Origin: Prescottella defluvii
Lineage (GTDB): Bacteria > Actinomycetota > Actinomycetes > Mycobacteriales > Mycobacteriaceae
Assembly: GCA_029690005.1 (NCBI GenBank)
Contig: CP121458.1
Location: 3,968,001-4,032,000 of the forward strand
Length of the DNA stretch: 64,000 bases
Reading direction: 5' to 3'
Of this stretch, positions 40,637 to 52,001 are shown piece by piece. Made by a program: the position numbers and the translations under genes. Position 1 is the stretch's first letter. Each line of letters opens with the position of its first letter. The notes beneath the pieces are model-generated. The model had not been told where the DNA came from. It did no database searches and was given only the letters and a program-made list of their open reading frames with translations.

Positions 40637-42970
40637 CTATTCGGAGCGATAGAACGCGTCGACAGGCGGGTCGAACGCCGGATCGGCGGCAGCGGTCCGT
40701 CGAACCGCTCGATCTGCACCAGGACGTGCTGCCCGGTGCAGCCGTGCGACAGGCGCGAACTGCCCACATCGGCGGTGAGCACGTTCGGGTTGCCGTGTAC
40801 GCACATCGAGTCGGGGTCCGTCGGGTCCAACGGGTCGTACCAGGCGCCGGTCGACAGTTGCACCACCCCGGGCCGGACGTCGTCGTCCAGCACGACCCCG
40901 GCGAGGCAGGATCCGCGGTCGTTGAACACCCGGACCACCTCGCCTGCCCCGACGCCCCGTTCGGCGGCGTCGGCCGGATGCATCCGGATCGGTTCGCGCC
41001 CTTGGATCTTCGACGCCTGGCTGGTCGCGCCGTGGTCGAGCTGTCCGTGCAGGCGGGTCCTGGGCTGGTTCGCGATCAGGTGCAGCGGGAAGCGCTGCGC
41101 GCGTTCGCCGCCGAGCCACTCGTCGGGCTCGTACCAGCGCGGGTGGCCGGCGCAGTCGTCGTAGCCGAAGCCGTCGATGTCGGCGGAAAAGATCTCGATG
41201 CGTCCGCTCGGGGTCGTGAGCGGGTTCCTCCGCGGGTCGTCGCGGAACTCGGAGAACAGGGACAGCCCGTCCTCGGTGCGCATCCGGACGTGTCCGCGCC
41301 GCCAGAACTCGTCGAACTCGGGCGCCTCGCTGGGTGATTTGTCGGCACCGCCGACGTCGTCCGCCAGCACGAACCCACGCCACTGCTCGTACAGGTGCTC
41401 GATCCACTGCTGGGCCGTGCGCCCCTCCGTGAACCGCTCCCCGAAGCCCAACCGGTGCGCAAGCGCGGAGAACGTGTCGTAGTCGTCGCGGGCGTCGGCG
41501 TACCGGGGCACCGCCTGCTGCATCGCGACCAGCAGCGGATCGTTGCGGGTGCAGGCCAGATCGTTGCGTTCGAGCGATGTAGTCGACGGGATCACGATGT
41601 CGGCGTGCCGGGCCATCGGCGTCCAGTACGGCTCGTGAACCACGATGGTGTCCGGCCGGGCCAGGGCCCGCCGCAGCCGGGCGAGGTCCTGGTGGTGGTG
41701 GAACGGGTTGCCGCCGGCCCAGTAGACCAGCCGGATGTCCGGGTAGGTGAGCCGTCGACCGTCGTAGTCGAACTCCTCGCCGGGGTGCAGCAGCAGATCC
41801 GCGATCGCAGCCACGGGTATGAAGTCGGGTACCGGATTGGTGCCCTGGAACAGCGTCGGCAGCGGATACGGGACCGGCGCCAGACCAGGCTCGTTCATGG
41901 ACCCGTAGCCGTGACCGAATCCGCCTCCCGGAACGCCGATCTGGCCGAGCATCGCGGCCAGCGTCACGCCCATCCACGGCGCCTGCTCACCGTGGCGGAC
42001 ACGCTGAAGCGACCACGTGACCGTCACCATGGTCCGGCCCGCGGCCATGCGCCGGGCGAGCGCGACGATGTCACCGGCGGGGATCCCCGACAGCGCCGAC
42101 GCCCACTCCGGCGTCTTGGGGACGCCGTCGTCGACCCCGAGCAGGTAGCGCTCGAAACGGTCGTAGCCGACGCGGTACCGCTGAAGGAAGTCCGCGTCGT
42201 GCAGCCCCTCCGACGCCAGCACGTGCGCGAGTCCGAGCATGATCGCGACATCGGTTCCGGGGACGGGCGACATCCACTCGCAGCGGCCGTGCAGATCGTC
42301 GCGGAGCGGGCTGATCGAGACCACCTCGCCGCCGCGATCGCGCAGCCGGTCGAGGGCGCCGCGGGTGGGGTGCTCGCTTGTGCCGCCGCTGTTGACGGCG
42401 GTGTTCTTGAGCGGCACGCCGCCGAAGCAGACCATGAGATCGGTGTGGTCGGCGATGACGTCCCAGTTGGTGGAGCGCGCGAACAGCTTCCAGTGCGTGC
42501 CGACGACGCGCGGCATGATGACTCCGGTCGCGCCGAGCGAATAGCTGTGCACCGAGCGGGTGTAGCCGCCGAGCATGTTGAGGAACCGGTGGACTTGGCT
42601 CTGCGCGTGATGGAACCGACCGGCGCTCGCCCAGCCGTAGGAGCCGCCGAAGATCGCGCGATTGCCGTGCTGGTCGACGACGCGCCGCAGCTCGCGGGCC
42701 AGCAGGTCCAGCAGCTCGTCCCACGACACCGACACGAACTCGTCGGCGCCGCGGACGTCGGACGGGCCGGGGCCACGCTCGAGCCACCCGCGCCGGACCG
42801 CCGGACCGGTGATGCGGGACCGGTGCCGCACCGACCGGGCAGGTTCCCCAGGATCGGCGACGGATCGGCGTCGCCCGCGTACGGGCGCACCGCGCTGACG
42901 TCGCCGTCGGCGGACTCGACGTCGAACATGCCCAGTGCGCCATGTGCTGGTACCGCGTCGACGAATTCAC
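40637..42970 (-). CDS. Molybdopterin oxidoreductase, BisC/TorA/DMSO-reductase type (frameshifted)
   Basis: About 770-aa molybdenum cofactor enzyme of the DMSO-reductase family, likely reducing an S- or N-oxide. Early blocks: THWKLFARSTNWDVIADHTD, YSLGATGVIMPRVVG (the Ser that could ligate Mo), and SISPLRDDLHGRCEW. IPSTTSLERNDLACTRNDPL is characteristic of BisC/TorA enzymes. The C-terminal cofactor domain has ANQPRTRLHGQLDHGATSQA. No twin-Arg signal or N-terminal Fe-S cysteines are visible, so it is probably cytoplasmic. Frames change near 42925, 42835 and 40690. The GTG at 42970 is a tentative start. Confidence 0.85.
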
Positions 42971-43036
42971 GGCTGTCAGTCTGCCAGCGGGATTCAGAGC
43001 ACGACGAAGACACCCGTTCCGGAGGGACGCACGAAA

Positions 43037-43063
43037 CACCCCGCACCTGTCCGGTGCGGGGTG
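43037..43063 (-). terminator. Perfect 11-bp hairpin after hemQ
   Basis: Arms 43037-43047 and 43053-43063 around a 5-nt loop, 14 nt beyond the hemQ stop. Confidence 0.75.
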
Positions 43064-43076
43064 CGGTGGAGTCGGG

Positions 43077-43770
43077 TCAAGGCAGCGAGTTGACGAGCTG
43101 CTCGACGTTCACGCGGGGACCGGTGAAGACGGGGTCTCCTCGCGCACGTGCATGCGAGCCTCGGTGGCGCGCAGGTCGCGCATCAGATCGACGATGCGGT
43201 CCAGCTCGGGAGCCTCGAACGCGAGGATCCACTCGTAGTCACCGAGCGCGAACGCGGGGATGGTGTTGGCGCGCACGTCCGGGTAGCCGCGACCGGCCTT
43301 GCCGTGGTCGGCGAGCATCTTGCGGCGGTCGGCGTCGGGCAGCAGGTACCACTCGTAGGAGCGCGCGAACGGGTACACGCAGAGGTAGTTGCCCGGCTCC
43401 TCGCCGGCGATGAACGCCGGGACGTGGCTCTTGTTGAACTCGGCGGACGGTGCAGCGCGACGTTGGACCACACCGGGTCGCTGGCCTGACCGAGGTCGGT
43501 GGTCCGCCGGAAGTCCGCGTAGAGCTTCTGCAGGTCCTCGAGGCGCTCGGCGTGCGTCCAGATCATGTAGTCCGCGTCGGCGCGGACACCGGCGACGTCG
43601 TAGATGCCGCGCACCACGACGTCGGTGTCCTCGTAGGAGTCGAAGAAGTCCTGGGCGTTCTTCACCGCGGCGGCGCGGTCGTCACCGAGGACGCCCGGCT
43701 GAGCCTGGAAGACCGAGAACATCGCGTAGCGAAGGGTGGAGTTGAGCTTGTCGAAATCGAGGCGTGCCAT
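43077..43770 (-). CDS. hemQ: HemQ, coproheme decarboxylase (chlorite-dismutase family), frameshifted
   Basis: HemQ performs the last step of the coproporphyrin-dependent haem pathway of Gram-positive bacteria. Blocks: [28 protein letters not shown]-like [48 protein letters not shown]-like [20 protein letters not shown], and [20 protein letters not shown] with the proximal His. Frames change near 43460 and 43130; the corrected end reads [11 protein letters not shown] and stops at 43077. Grouped with hemY and hemE, all reading the same way. Confidence 0.92.
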
Positions 43771-43774
43771 GGCC

Positions 43775-45152
43775 TCATCCTGCCACTCGTGCCGCGAGCC
43801 GTGTCGCCGCCGTCGTGGCCGCCGCGACGCAGGCCGGGACCCCCACCCCGTGCAGGTAGGCGCCCGCGACCTCGAGCCCGTCCACCTCGGCGACCGCGTC
43901 CTCGATCGCGGCGACCCGATCGAGGTGACCGGGCGCGTACTGCGGCAAGCCGCCGTGCCAGCGCTGGACGAACACGTCCGCCGGTTCGGCCGACACCCCG
44001 GTGACGGTCTCGAGGTCGGCGCGCGCCATCTCGATCAGCTCGGCGTCGGGTGCGTCGACCACAGCGGCGTCACCGAAGCGGCCGTACGAGGCGCGCACCA
44101 GCGTGACCTCCCGCTCGGCCAGGTGCGGCCACTTGCGGCTGGACAGCGTGAAGGCCTTGGCGCCCAACGACTCCCCCGTCGCGACGAGGATCCCGGAGTT
44201 CTCCGGGACGCCGGTGTCAGTGGCCTTGTCGCGGGGCAGCGCGAGCGCCACGACTGCCGACGACGCGAGTTCGATGCCGCGGGCGGCGGCGGCCAGTCGC
44301 GGCGCCGCATCGGCGACCAGACGGGCCATCTCCGGGGCGGGGGCCGCGACGACGACGCCGTCTACGTGTCCGACCGGGTCGACCCACCAGCCGTCACCCT
44401 CGCGGCGCAGGCCGGTCGCCGGCGCCTCGAAGGATCGTGCGCGGGCGGGCCGCGTCGTGCAGCGCCTCGAGCAGCGCGCCGTAGCCGTCGCGCAGGGTGC
44501 CGAAGACCGGGCCGGGCGACGGCGTCGGGAGGGCGGCCGTTACCGCGGATGTGAGACTCGTCGCACCCGCGTCCAGCGCGGCGGCCAGCGTCGGGAGCGC
44601 GGCCCGCACACCGATCGAGTCGGACAGGCCCGAGTAGACGCCGCCGAGTAGCGGGTCGACGCTCCGGCGCACCACCTGCTCGCCGAAGCGGCTGCTCACC
44701 AGTGTCGCGACGTCGATGTCCGACGCCGGATCCCATTCGAACGGCACCGACGGTTCGGCGACGATGCGGGCGAGGGTATCGGCGTCGACAAGGCCGGCGA
44801 CCGACTCCGGGTTCGACGGGATGCCCATCAGGGTGCGCGTGGGCAGCGGGTGCAGTGACCCCTGCGACCAGATGAGGGGCTGGCGTCCGGCGGGATGGAC
44901 CAGCTGGTCCTCGAGGCCCAGTTCGACGATCAGCTCCGCGACCTCGGGCCGCCGCGCGATGAACGCCTCGGCGCCGACGTCGACCGGACCGTCGCCCAGG
45001 GGCACCGTCCGCAGCTTGCCGCCGAACCGGGACGCCGCCTCGATGACGGTGATCTCGGCGTCGGCACCGAACTGCTGGCGCAGGCGGTACGCCGCGACCA
45101 GGCCGGTGACGCCGCCACCGACGACCGCTACCGAGACGCGCCGAGATGTCAC
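43775..45152 (-). CDS. hemY: HemY, coproporphyrinogen/protoporphyrinogen oxidase (one frameshift)
   Basis: FAD-dependent oxidase of haem synthesis. The dinucleotide motif [20 protein letters not shown] is followed by the FAD-ribose Glu in [35 protein letters not shown] is also typical. A frameshift near 44430 separates this from the C-terminal FAD part ending [20 protein letters not shown] and [17 protein letters not shown]. The GTG at 45152 overlaps the hemE stop (GTGA). The stop is 4 nt before hemQ, so hemEYQ is one operon. Confidence 0.92.
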
Positions 45153-46243
45153 AACGAATGCACCAGCTCCACGACGTCGGTCAGGACGGCCGGATCGGTC
45201 TCCGGGAGCACGCCGTGTCCGAGGTTGAAGATGTGTCCGGTCGCTCCGGCCGCGATCGCGGCGTCCGCCTCGCGGCAGATGCGACGGACCTGCTTCTCGA
45301 CCGCGTCCCAGCCGGCGAACAGCACCGCGGGGTCCAGGTTGCCCTGCAGGGCCTTGCCGGGTCCGACGCGCCGCGCGGCCACGTCGAGCGGGATGCGCCA
45401 GTCCACGCCGACGACGTCGGCGCCTGCCTCGCCCATCGCGCCGAGCAGCTCGCCGGTGCCGACGCCGAAGTGAATGCGCGGCACGCGCGCGGATTCGACC
45501 TCGACGAAGACGCGCTCGGAGTGCGGCAGCACGAACTCGCGGTACTCGGCCAGCGACAGCGCGCCGGCCCACGAGTCGAACAGCTGCACCGCGTCGACAC
45601 CCGCGTGCAGCTGCGCCTGCAGGAACGCGATGGTGATGTCGGTGATGCGGCCGAGGAGCGCGTGCCACGTCTTGGGGTCGGCGTGCATGAGCGCCTTGGT
45701 GCGCTCGTGATTGCGGCTCGGGCCACCCTCGACGAGGTACGACGCGAGCGTGAACGGCGCACCAGCGAAACCGATCAGCGCCGTCTCGCCGAGCTCGGCG
45801 GTGAGCAGGCGCACGGCCTGTGCGACGGCGCCGACCTCGTCGGGCACGAGCCGCGGCAGGGCTTCGACATCGGCCACCGACCGCACCGGGTTCGCCACGA
45901 CGGGGCCCACCCCGCCACGATGTCGAGATCGATGCCGGCCGCCTTGAGCGGAACGACGATGTCGGAGAACAGGATCGCCGCGTCGACCTTGTGCCGTCGG
46001 ACCGGCTGCATCGTGATCTCGCAGACGAGTTCCGGGTCGAAGCAGGATTCGAGCATCCCGATGCCCGCCCGGATCTCTCGGTACTCCGGCAACGAGCGTC
46101 CGGCCTGACGCATGAACCACACGGGCCGATGCTTCACCGGACGGCCGGTGGCCGCCGCCAACAGCGGTGCGTCGTCGAGCACCCGCCGAGCGGGGTATTC
46201 CGCGCGCCCGCTCATGCCTGCATTCGTATCTTCCAAGCCGCTC
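45149..46243 (-). CDS. hemE: HemE, uroporphyrinogen decarboxylase (one frameshift)
   Basis: Converts uroporphyrinogen III to coproporphyrinogen III. Signatures: [20 protein letters not shown] (the conserved Arg motif), [60 protein letters not shown], and [16 protein letters not shown] near the end. The frame changes near 45910. ATGs at 46243 and 46213 are both possible; the former has GGAG upstream. First gene of the hemE-hemY-hemQ run. Confidence 0.94.
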   Translation of the reverse strand, partial: ERLGRYECRHERARGIPRSAGARRRTAVGGGHRPSGEASARVVHASGRTLVAGVPRDPGGHRDARILLRPGTRLRDHDAAGPTAQGRRGDPVLRHRRSAQGGRHRSRHRGGVGPVVANPVRSVADVEALPRLVPDEVGAVAQAVRLLTAELGETALIGFAGAPFTLASYLVEGGPSRNHERTKALMHADPKTWHALLGRITDITIAFLQAQLHAGVDAVQLFDSWAGALSLAEYREFVLPHSERVFVEVESARVPRIHFGVGTGELLGAMGEAGADVVGVDWRIPLDVAARRVGPGKALQGNLDPAVLFAGWDAVEKQVRRICREADAAIAAGATGHIFNLGHGVLPETDPAVLTDVVELVHSL

Positions 46244-46333
46244 ATCGGGCTCCATGCTGCCACGACTTGGACGCCCGGCAGAATCGGCGCGCCTCCGACG
46301 CCCTACCAGGTGCGGCGTCTAACGTCCGCAGGT

Positions 46334-46924
46334 GTGACGACCCCGGGATTACCGAAGAACCCGCCCAGTTCCGCGCCGCAGTCGACGCGATGAACTCGGC
46401 CCTGGTTCACCCGGATATCGAGCTCGGGCCCATCCGCCCGCCGCAACGACTCGCACCCTTCAGCTACGCGATCGGCGCCGAGGTGCGCCACGCCGAGACC
46501 GGCACCGTCGCGGAGCACGCCGAGGGGGACGCGTTCGGGCGGCTGATCCTGCTGTACGACCCGGACGGGACGAGGCGTGGAACGGCACGATGCGACTGGT
46601 CGCGTACATCCAGGCCGACCTCGAACCCGCCCTCGCCGCCGATCCCCTGCTGCCTGAGGTCGCGTGGAGCTGGCTCGTCGACGCGCTCGCCGAGAAGGCC
46701 GACGAGATCGTCGCGCTGGGAGGCACCGTCACCGCCACCAGCTCGGTCCGGTACGGCGACATCGCGGGCCCGCCGCACGCGCACCAACTCGAGCTGCGGG
46801 CGTCGTGGACCGCGACGTCCACGGCACTGGCCTCCCACGTCGAGGCGTTCTGCGACGTGCTCGCGTACGCCGCGGGGCTTCCGCCCGCCGGGTCACCAAG
46901 CTCGGTCGTCGACCGAGGCCCTGA
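46334..46924 (+). CDS. DUF3000-family protein (frameshifted)
   Basis: Conserved actinobacterial protein of unknown function, equivalent in position to Rv2680 beside hemE. Blocks: QFRAAVDAMNSALVHPDIEL, RPPQRLAPFSYAIGAEV, GRLILLYDPDG, then after a frameshift near 46570 MRLVAYIQADLEPALAADPL, EVAWSWLVDALAEKADEIVA and LELRASWTATSTALASHVEA. Further single-base errors are likely near 46346 (start) and 46885 (end). The GTG at 46334 is inferred. Confidence 0.75.
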
Positions 46925-46928
46925 ACCG

Positions 46929-48188
46929 CTAGCCTGCCGCCTCGGTGGCCGTCACTTCACCCGAGAGCTGCCGGGCCCGCGTCCAATCCAGGAAGTCGGC
47001 AACGCCCTGCGCCACGGCGGCGCTGCGGATCGACGGGAAGATGTCGAAGGCGTGCTGCGCCCCACGCAGTTCCGTGAAGGCGACCGGATTCTCCGACACC
47101 TCCCGCAGCCTCCGGACGAACTCGCGCGCCTCGGCGACCGGGATGAACGAATCGCTGATTCCGTGGACGACGAAGAACGGTGGCGCGTCGGGGCGCAGGT
47201 GGTTCAGCGGCGACGCGGCCTCGTAGTCCTCGGGGAAGTGTGCGTTCTTGCCGAGGACCATCGGCATCAGGCCGGACTCGACACGCTGGCGGGTCGCCTT
47301 GATCCCCGTCTCTCCCGCGAAGTCGTAGACGCCGTAGTGCGGCGCGCAGGCCTGAACCGAGGTGTCGGCGTCCTCGAATCCCGGTTGCAGAGCCGGGTCC
47401 CCCTCGGTGAGCGCGAGCATCGCGGCCAGGTGACCGCCCGCGGATCCGCCGGTCACCGCGACGAAATCGGGGTCGCCGCCGTAGGTCGTCGCGTTAGCGC
47501 GCAGCCACGCCACCGCCCGCTTGATCGCGATCAGGTGCGCCGGCCACACCGCCTTCGGCGACAGCGGGTAGTTGATCGCGGCACACACCCACCCGCGGGA
47601 GGCCATCTCCAGCATCAGCGGGATCCCCTGGTGGTCCTTGCTGCCGATGACCCAGCCACCGCCGTGGATCTGCAGGAGGATCGGCGCGTCGACCGGGACG
47701 TCGCGGCGGTGATAGATGTCGACCCGGAACCGTGTCCCGCCGGGCGCGTAGGCCAGATTCGGAACCCGCACGACGTCCGCGCGCCGCATCCGGAACGGCA
47801 ACGCCAGCTGGCGCCACGACACATCGGCAACGGCCCCCGAACGCCCCGCGACGGATCGGTAGTCGGGGCCCAGCGCCGACGCCAGCGCCGACTCGACCTC
47901 CGACCGCGCCCCGCGACCGGTGGCGATCACCGCGGCCAGTCCGGCGGTCGACAGCCCCGCGGCAGCCAAGGCGGCAACGTCGCCGCGCGTACGAATTCCC
48001 CGGCGCGCCACGTGGATCGCGGCGTCGGCCACGGTGGTCGCGAGCAACTGAGGAGCAAGCTCCGCGGTGAGCCAGCCGGAGAGGAACGTCGGCACCGACA
48101 ACGGCATGCCCGGGACGGGCCGCAGCGCATTTGCCGTCAATGCCGCATTTGCCAATTGCCGTAACAGGAACCGGTTTCTGTACGTCAT
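46929..48188 (-). CDS. HSL-family esterase/lipase (LipN/LipI-like)
   Basis: Intact frame of 419 aa. The hormone-sensitive-lipase motifs are ILLQIHGGGWVIGSKDHQGI (oxyanion HGGGW), AVTGGSAGGHLAAMLALTEG (nucleophile Ser in GGSAGG), HGISDSFIPVAEAREF (acid) and GAQHAFDIF (His). The N-terminal 110 residues are an extra helical region with hydrophobic stretches. The ATG at 48188 starts a hydrophobic/basic N-terminus. Divergent from the WS/DGAT gene, with a KstR-like box in the 69-bp gap. Confidence 0.9.
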   Translation of the reverse strand: MTYRNRFLLRQLANAALTANALRPVPGMPLSVPTFLSGWLTAELAPQLLATTVADAAIHVARRGIRTRGDVAALAAAGLSTAGLAAVIATGRGARSEVESALASALGPDYRSVAGRSGAVADVSWRQLALPFRMRRADVVRVPNLAYAPGGTRFRVDIYHRRDVPVDAPILLQIHGGGWVIGSKDHQGIPLMLEMASRGWVCAAINYPLSPKAVWPAHLIAIKRAVAWLRANATTYGGDPDFVAVTGGSAGGHLAAMLALTEGDPALQPGFEDADTSVQACAPHYGVYDFAGETGIKATRQRVESGLMPMVLGKNAHFPEDYEAASPLNHLRPDAPPFFVVHGISDSFIPVAEAREFVRRLREVSENPVAFTELRGAQHAFDIFPSIRSAAVAQGVADFLDWTRARQLSGEVTATEAAG

Positions 48189-48232
48189 TAACCTATTCAA
48201 CCATGACCTTTGTCACAACGCCCACGACAATC

Positions 48233-48246
48233 TAGAACAGGTTCTA
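48233..48246. promoter_or_regulatory. KstR-type operator (TAGAACAGGTTCTA)
   Basis: Perfect 6-bp inverted repeat with a 2-bp centre that fits the published KstR consensus TnnAACnnGTTnnA at every fixed position. KstR is the TetR-family repressor of cholesterol/steroid catabolism in mycobacteria and rhodococci. The site lies between the divergent esterase and WS/DGAT genes, 12 nt before the latter's start. Confidence 0.7.
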
Positions 48247-48257
48247 CCGTTAGCTGC

Positions 48258-49681
48258 ATGGAGAGATTAAGTGGAATGGATGCCAGCTTCCTCTACCTCG
48301 AGACCCCCACCCAGATGCTCCACGTGTGCGGCCTGATCATCCTCGACGGGTCCACAATTCCCGGTGGCTATTCTTTCGCGAAACTGCGCGACGAACTCGC
48401 GATTCGCGTGAAAGCCATGCCAAGCTTCAAGCGACGACTGAAGGACACCCGCTTCAACCTCGACCACCCCGTGTGGTCGACGACACCGACTTCGACATCG
48501 ATCGCCACTTCCACCGGATCGCCGTCCCGCCCCCGGCGGCCGCGCCGAGCTGTCCGAGCTGTGCAGCTCGATCGCCAGCCAGCCGATGGACCGTTCCCGC
48601 CCGTTGTGGGAGATGTTCGTCATCGAGGGCCTCGACGACGGCTCCGTCGCCGTGATGTCGAAGATGCACCACGCGAACGTCGACGGCGTCACCGGCTCGA
48701 ACCTGATGTCTCAGCTGTGCGGCCTCGAACCCGACGCTCCCCGACCCGAATTCGACCAGCTGCCCGAGGGCGCCGGCCGTGCCAGCTCGCTCGACATCGC
48801 GGTCAACGGCCTGATGTCGTTCGCGTCGCGACCGCTCAAGATGGCGAAGCTGCTCCCCGACAGCATCACGTTGCTCCCCCGGTGGATCGGCCGGGCCCGC
48901 AAGGGCGAGGCGATGCCGACGCCGTTCACCGCGCCGCGGACGTCGTTCAACGGCGCGATCACCGGTCGCCGGACCATCGCGTACACCGAACTGAGCCTCG
49001 ACGACGTCAAGTTCGTGAAGAACACCTTCGGCGTCAAGGTCAACGACGTCGTGCTCACGCTGTGCGCCGGTGCGCTCCGCAGGTATCTCGAGGACCGCGA
49101 GGAGCTCCCCGACACCTCACTGGTCGCGACCGTGCCGGTCTCCGTCCACGACAAGTCCGATCGTCCCGGCACCAACCAGATCTCGGTCATGTTCACCCAG
49201 CTCGGCACGGACATCGCCGACCCGGTCGAGCGGCTGCACACCGTCGCCGAACGCAACGCCATCAACAAGGACCACCACAACGAGGCGCTGGGCGCGACGT
49301 TGCTGCAGGACTGGGCGCAGTTCGCGGCGCCGGCCACGTTCGGCAGCGCGATGCGCGTGTACTCCAAGCTGAAGCTGGCCGAGCGTCACCCGTGGTGCAC
49401 AACCTCGTGGTCTCGAACGTGCCCGGCCCGCCGATGCCGCTGTACTTCCTGGGCGCGCGCATCAAGCAGATGTACCCGCTCGGACCCGTCTTCCACGGCG
49501 CCGGCCTCAACGTGACGGTGATGTCGCTCGAAGGGCGAGTCGACGTGGGCCTCGTCTCGTGCAAGGAACTGGCACCGCACCTGTGGGATCTGGCGGACGC
49601 GTTCCCCGAGGCCCTCGCCGAACTGGTCAAGGCCGCACGCGCGCAAGCACGGAAGAGAAGCAGCCAGCAACCCCTCGGTGA
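48258..49681 (+). CDS. Wax ester synthase / diacylglycerol acyltransferase (frameshifted)
   Basis: WS/DGAT enzymes make wax esters and triacylglycerol storage lipid. The N-terminus RLSGMDASFLYLETPTQMLH and the catalytic HHxxxDG in MSKMHHANVDGVTGSNLMSQ are diagnostic. VKVNDVVLTLCAGALRRYLE, ATVPVSVHDKSD and NLVVSNVPGPPMPLYFLGAR are the usual later blocks. Frames change near 48475, 48535, 49395 and 49640. The last correction gives a stop at 49679-49681, avoiding read-through into the convergent hydrolase. The ATG at 48258 follows the KstR-like site. Confidence 0.9.
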
Positions 49682-50489
49682 ACGGACCCGCGTTCATCAC
49701 GCACGACGAGTGACCGCAGTCCACCTCGTACGTCGCGGCGCCGGCGATCTGGCGGGCGAGCCAGCGCTGGCGCCGCGGCGGGATGATCATGTCCCTGGTG
49801 GGCACCACGACCGCGGTCGGGACGTCGATGTCGCCCACCCAGGCGGTCGAGTCGAACTTGCCGATCTCGGCGGTCGCCCGACCGATCGCGCCGTAGCTGG
49901 TCTCCCGGAACTGCGAGTACGCCCACACCCGGTCGCCACCGAGAATGGGACCGCCGGCGGGCACGGGACCAGGCCGCGGCCTCAGCGCGCCCAGGCTGTA
50001 ACTCAGCGACTCGAGCGCGACCCGCTCACGCGAGTTCCGCTTGAAATGCGCCGCGCCCGCGCACAGCACGAGACCGGCAACTCGTTCGTGGTGCCGCTTC
50101 CACACGAGCTGTGAGACGAGCGAACCCATCGAGTACCCGACCGGGACGACGTGGTCGATGCCCAGCACGTCGGCGAGTGCGACGACGTCGTCGGCGCAGT
50201 CCTCGAGGGTGAATCGGCGGGACCGGATCCCGCGACCGTGCCAGCGCTGGTCGAGGATCACCACCCGCGCCTTCCGGGCGAGCTTGTCGATCGCCGGGTA
50301 CCACGTCAGCGATCCGGTGCAGGCCAGCGCGTGCAGGAGCACGAGCGTCGGCTTGCCGTCGTGCTCCGCAGAGTCGCCGGTATCGATGACGTACGTGGAA
50401 CCACGGCCAGGCAGTTCCACCATCGATCCGACCGGGACTGCGCCGACGGGAGCCACGGCGGCCGCGAGATTGAGCATCGACTTCCCCAT
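49650..50489 (-). CDS. Alpha/beta-fold hydrolase (3' end uncertain)
   Basis: Hydrolase with a complete catalytic set: LVLLHALACTGSLTWYPAID, VVILDQRWHGRGIRS, nucleophile in VVPVGYSMGSLVSQLVWKRH, acid in VVVPTRDMIIPPRRQ and His in VDCGHSSCVMNAGPFTEGLL. Length is about 280 aa. The frame stays open past the expected end and runs under the WS/DGAT gene, so a small sequence error near 49650 is likely. The ATG at 50489 is preferred; a GTG at 50546 is possible. Convergent with WS/DGAT, suggesting a shared lipid-ester module. Confidence 0.78.
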
Positions 50490-50638
50490 TCCGATCCGAT
50501 CGTCGAGACGAGTGCCACAGACGCCGCGTTGCGTGTCCTTGGTCACTTGTCCAACATTTGACACAATTACCGGAAATCGCCCGAATGTCAACGCAAGATC
50601 GCATCCACGCCTCCGCGCCACCAGTAGAGTTGCCCCCT

Positions 50639-51881
50639 ATGCCAGATACCCCCGAGCCCGCTTCCGCCCCCGTCCCGCTCCTCGTCCCGGCCGACGGCGT
50701 TCCGCCGGTGATCGAGACCGCCGAGGGCGTGCGCGACGCGGCGGAGCGACTCGCTGCCGGCAGCGGTCCCTGGCCGTGGACGCCGAGCGCGCGTCGGGGT
50801 TCCGCTACTCCTCCCGCGCCTACCTCGTACAGTTGCGCCGCGCCGGGTCCGGCTCGTTCCTGCTCGACCCCATCCCCACCGCCGGCGACCTCGCGCCCCT
50901 CCGGGACGCGATCGACGATCTCGAATGGGTGCTGCACTCCGCCGACCAGGACCTGCCGTGCCTGGCCGAACTCGAACTCGCACCCGCGAAGCTGTTCGAC
51001 ACCGAACTGGCCGGGCGCCTGGCGGGTTTCGAGCGTGTCGGGCTGGCGGCGATAGTCGAGCGCACGCTCGGGCTGGAACTGCGCAAGGGGCACGGCGCGG
51101 CCGACTGGTCCAGCCGGCCGCTTCCGGACGCGTGGCTCAACTACGCGGCCCTGGACGTCGAGGTCCTCCTCGAGCTGCGCGAGGCGATGACGAAAGAGCT
51201 TGCCGCGCAGGGCAAGACCGAGTGGGCGGAGCAGGAGTTCGAACACGTCCGGCTGGCCGGGCCGCCCCAGCCCAAGCCCGACCGGTGGCGCCGCACGTCA
51301 CAGATCCACAGCCTCAAGAGCCCCCGCCAGCTCGCGGCGGTCCGCGAGCTGTGGACCGCGCGCGACGAGGTCGCCCGCAAGCGCGACATCTCCCCAGCCG
51401 GATCTTGCCGGATTCCGCGATCGTCGCGGCCGCGAGCGCCGACCCCAAGAGCATCGACACGCTGCGGGCGCTGCCCGTGTTCGGGGGCCCGCGCCAGCGC
51501 CGGTCGTCGCGGCTGTGGCTCTCCGCGCTCGAACGCGCCCGCACCCTGCCGCAGACCGAACTCCCGCCGGTCGACCAGCCGTTCACCGGCCCTCCGCCGC
51601 CGAGCCGCTGGGCCAAGCGCGACCCCGAGGCCGCTGCCCGCCTGGCCGCGGCGAAGGCGGGTATCGCCGACCTGAGCGAGCGGGTCCACGTGCCCGTCGA
51701 GAACCTGCTCAGCCCGGATCTGGTGCGCCGCGTGTGCTGGGAGCCGCCGGCCGCCGGTCCGGACGCGGACTCGGAGACGGCGGCGGCGATCGACGGCGTC
51801 CTCGCGGCGGCTGGCGCGCGCCCGTGGCAGCGCGAACTGACCGTGCCGATCCTCGCGGAGGCCGCCCACGCGGAGCCGTGA
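50639..51881 (+). CDS. Ribonuclease D-like 3'-5' exonuclease with HRDC domain (frameshifted)
   Basis: DEDD-family exoribonuclease matching the Rv2681 position. The DxE of motif 1 lies in LAVDAERASGFRYSSRAYLV; motif 2 is in KLFDTELAGRLAGFERVGLA; motif 3 is LNYAALDVEVLLELREAM (Tyr-x3-Asp). The HRDC domain follows: RDEVARKRDISPSRILPDSA and ALPVFGGPRQRR. Frames change near 50765 and 51400, both in short G/C runs. The ATG at 50639 precedes a Pro-rich leader of about 45 residues. Confidence 0.88.
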
Positions 51882-51912
51882 CCAGTGGAAACCCCCAGCC
51901 GCCGCCCCACAT

Positions 51913-51939
51913 GTTACTGACGGGTAATTAGCGCTACAG
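51913..51939 (+). promoter_or_regulatory. Possible promoter of the fadAB operon
   Basis: TACAGT at 51934-51939 fits the actinobacterial -10 pattern TAnnnT and lies 62 bp before fadA. The best -35-like element, TTACTG at 51913-51918, is 15 bp away, which is short. The stretch is AT-rich compared with its surroundings. Confidence 0.35.
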
Positions 51940-52001
51940 TGGTGCCTGTCGGGTCTTCGGACCCGCCGTGACCGCATCGTTCCCGCCAGGAGGAATCCAG
52001 C

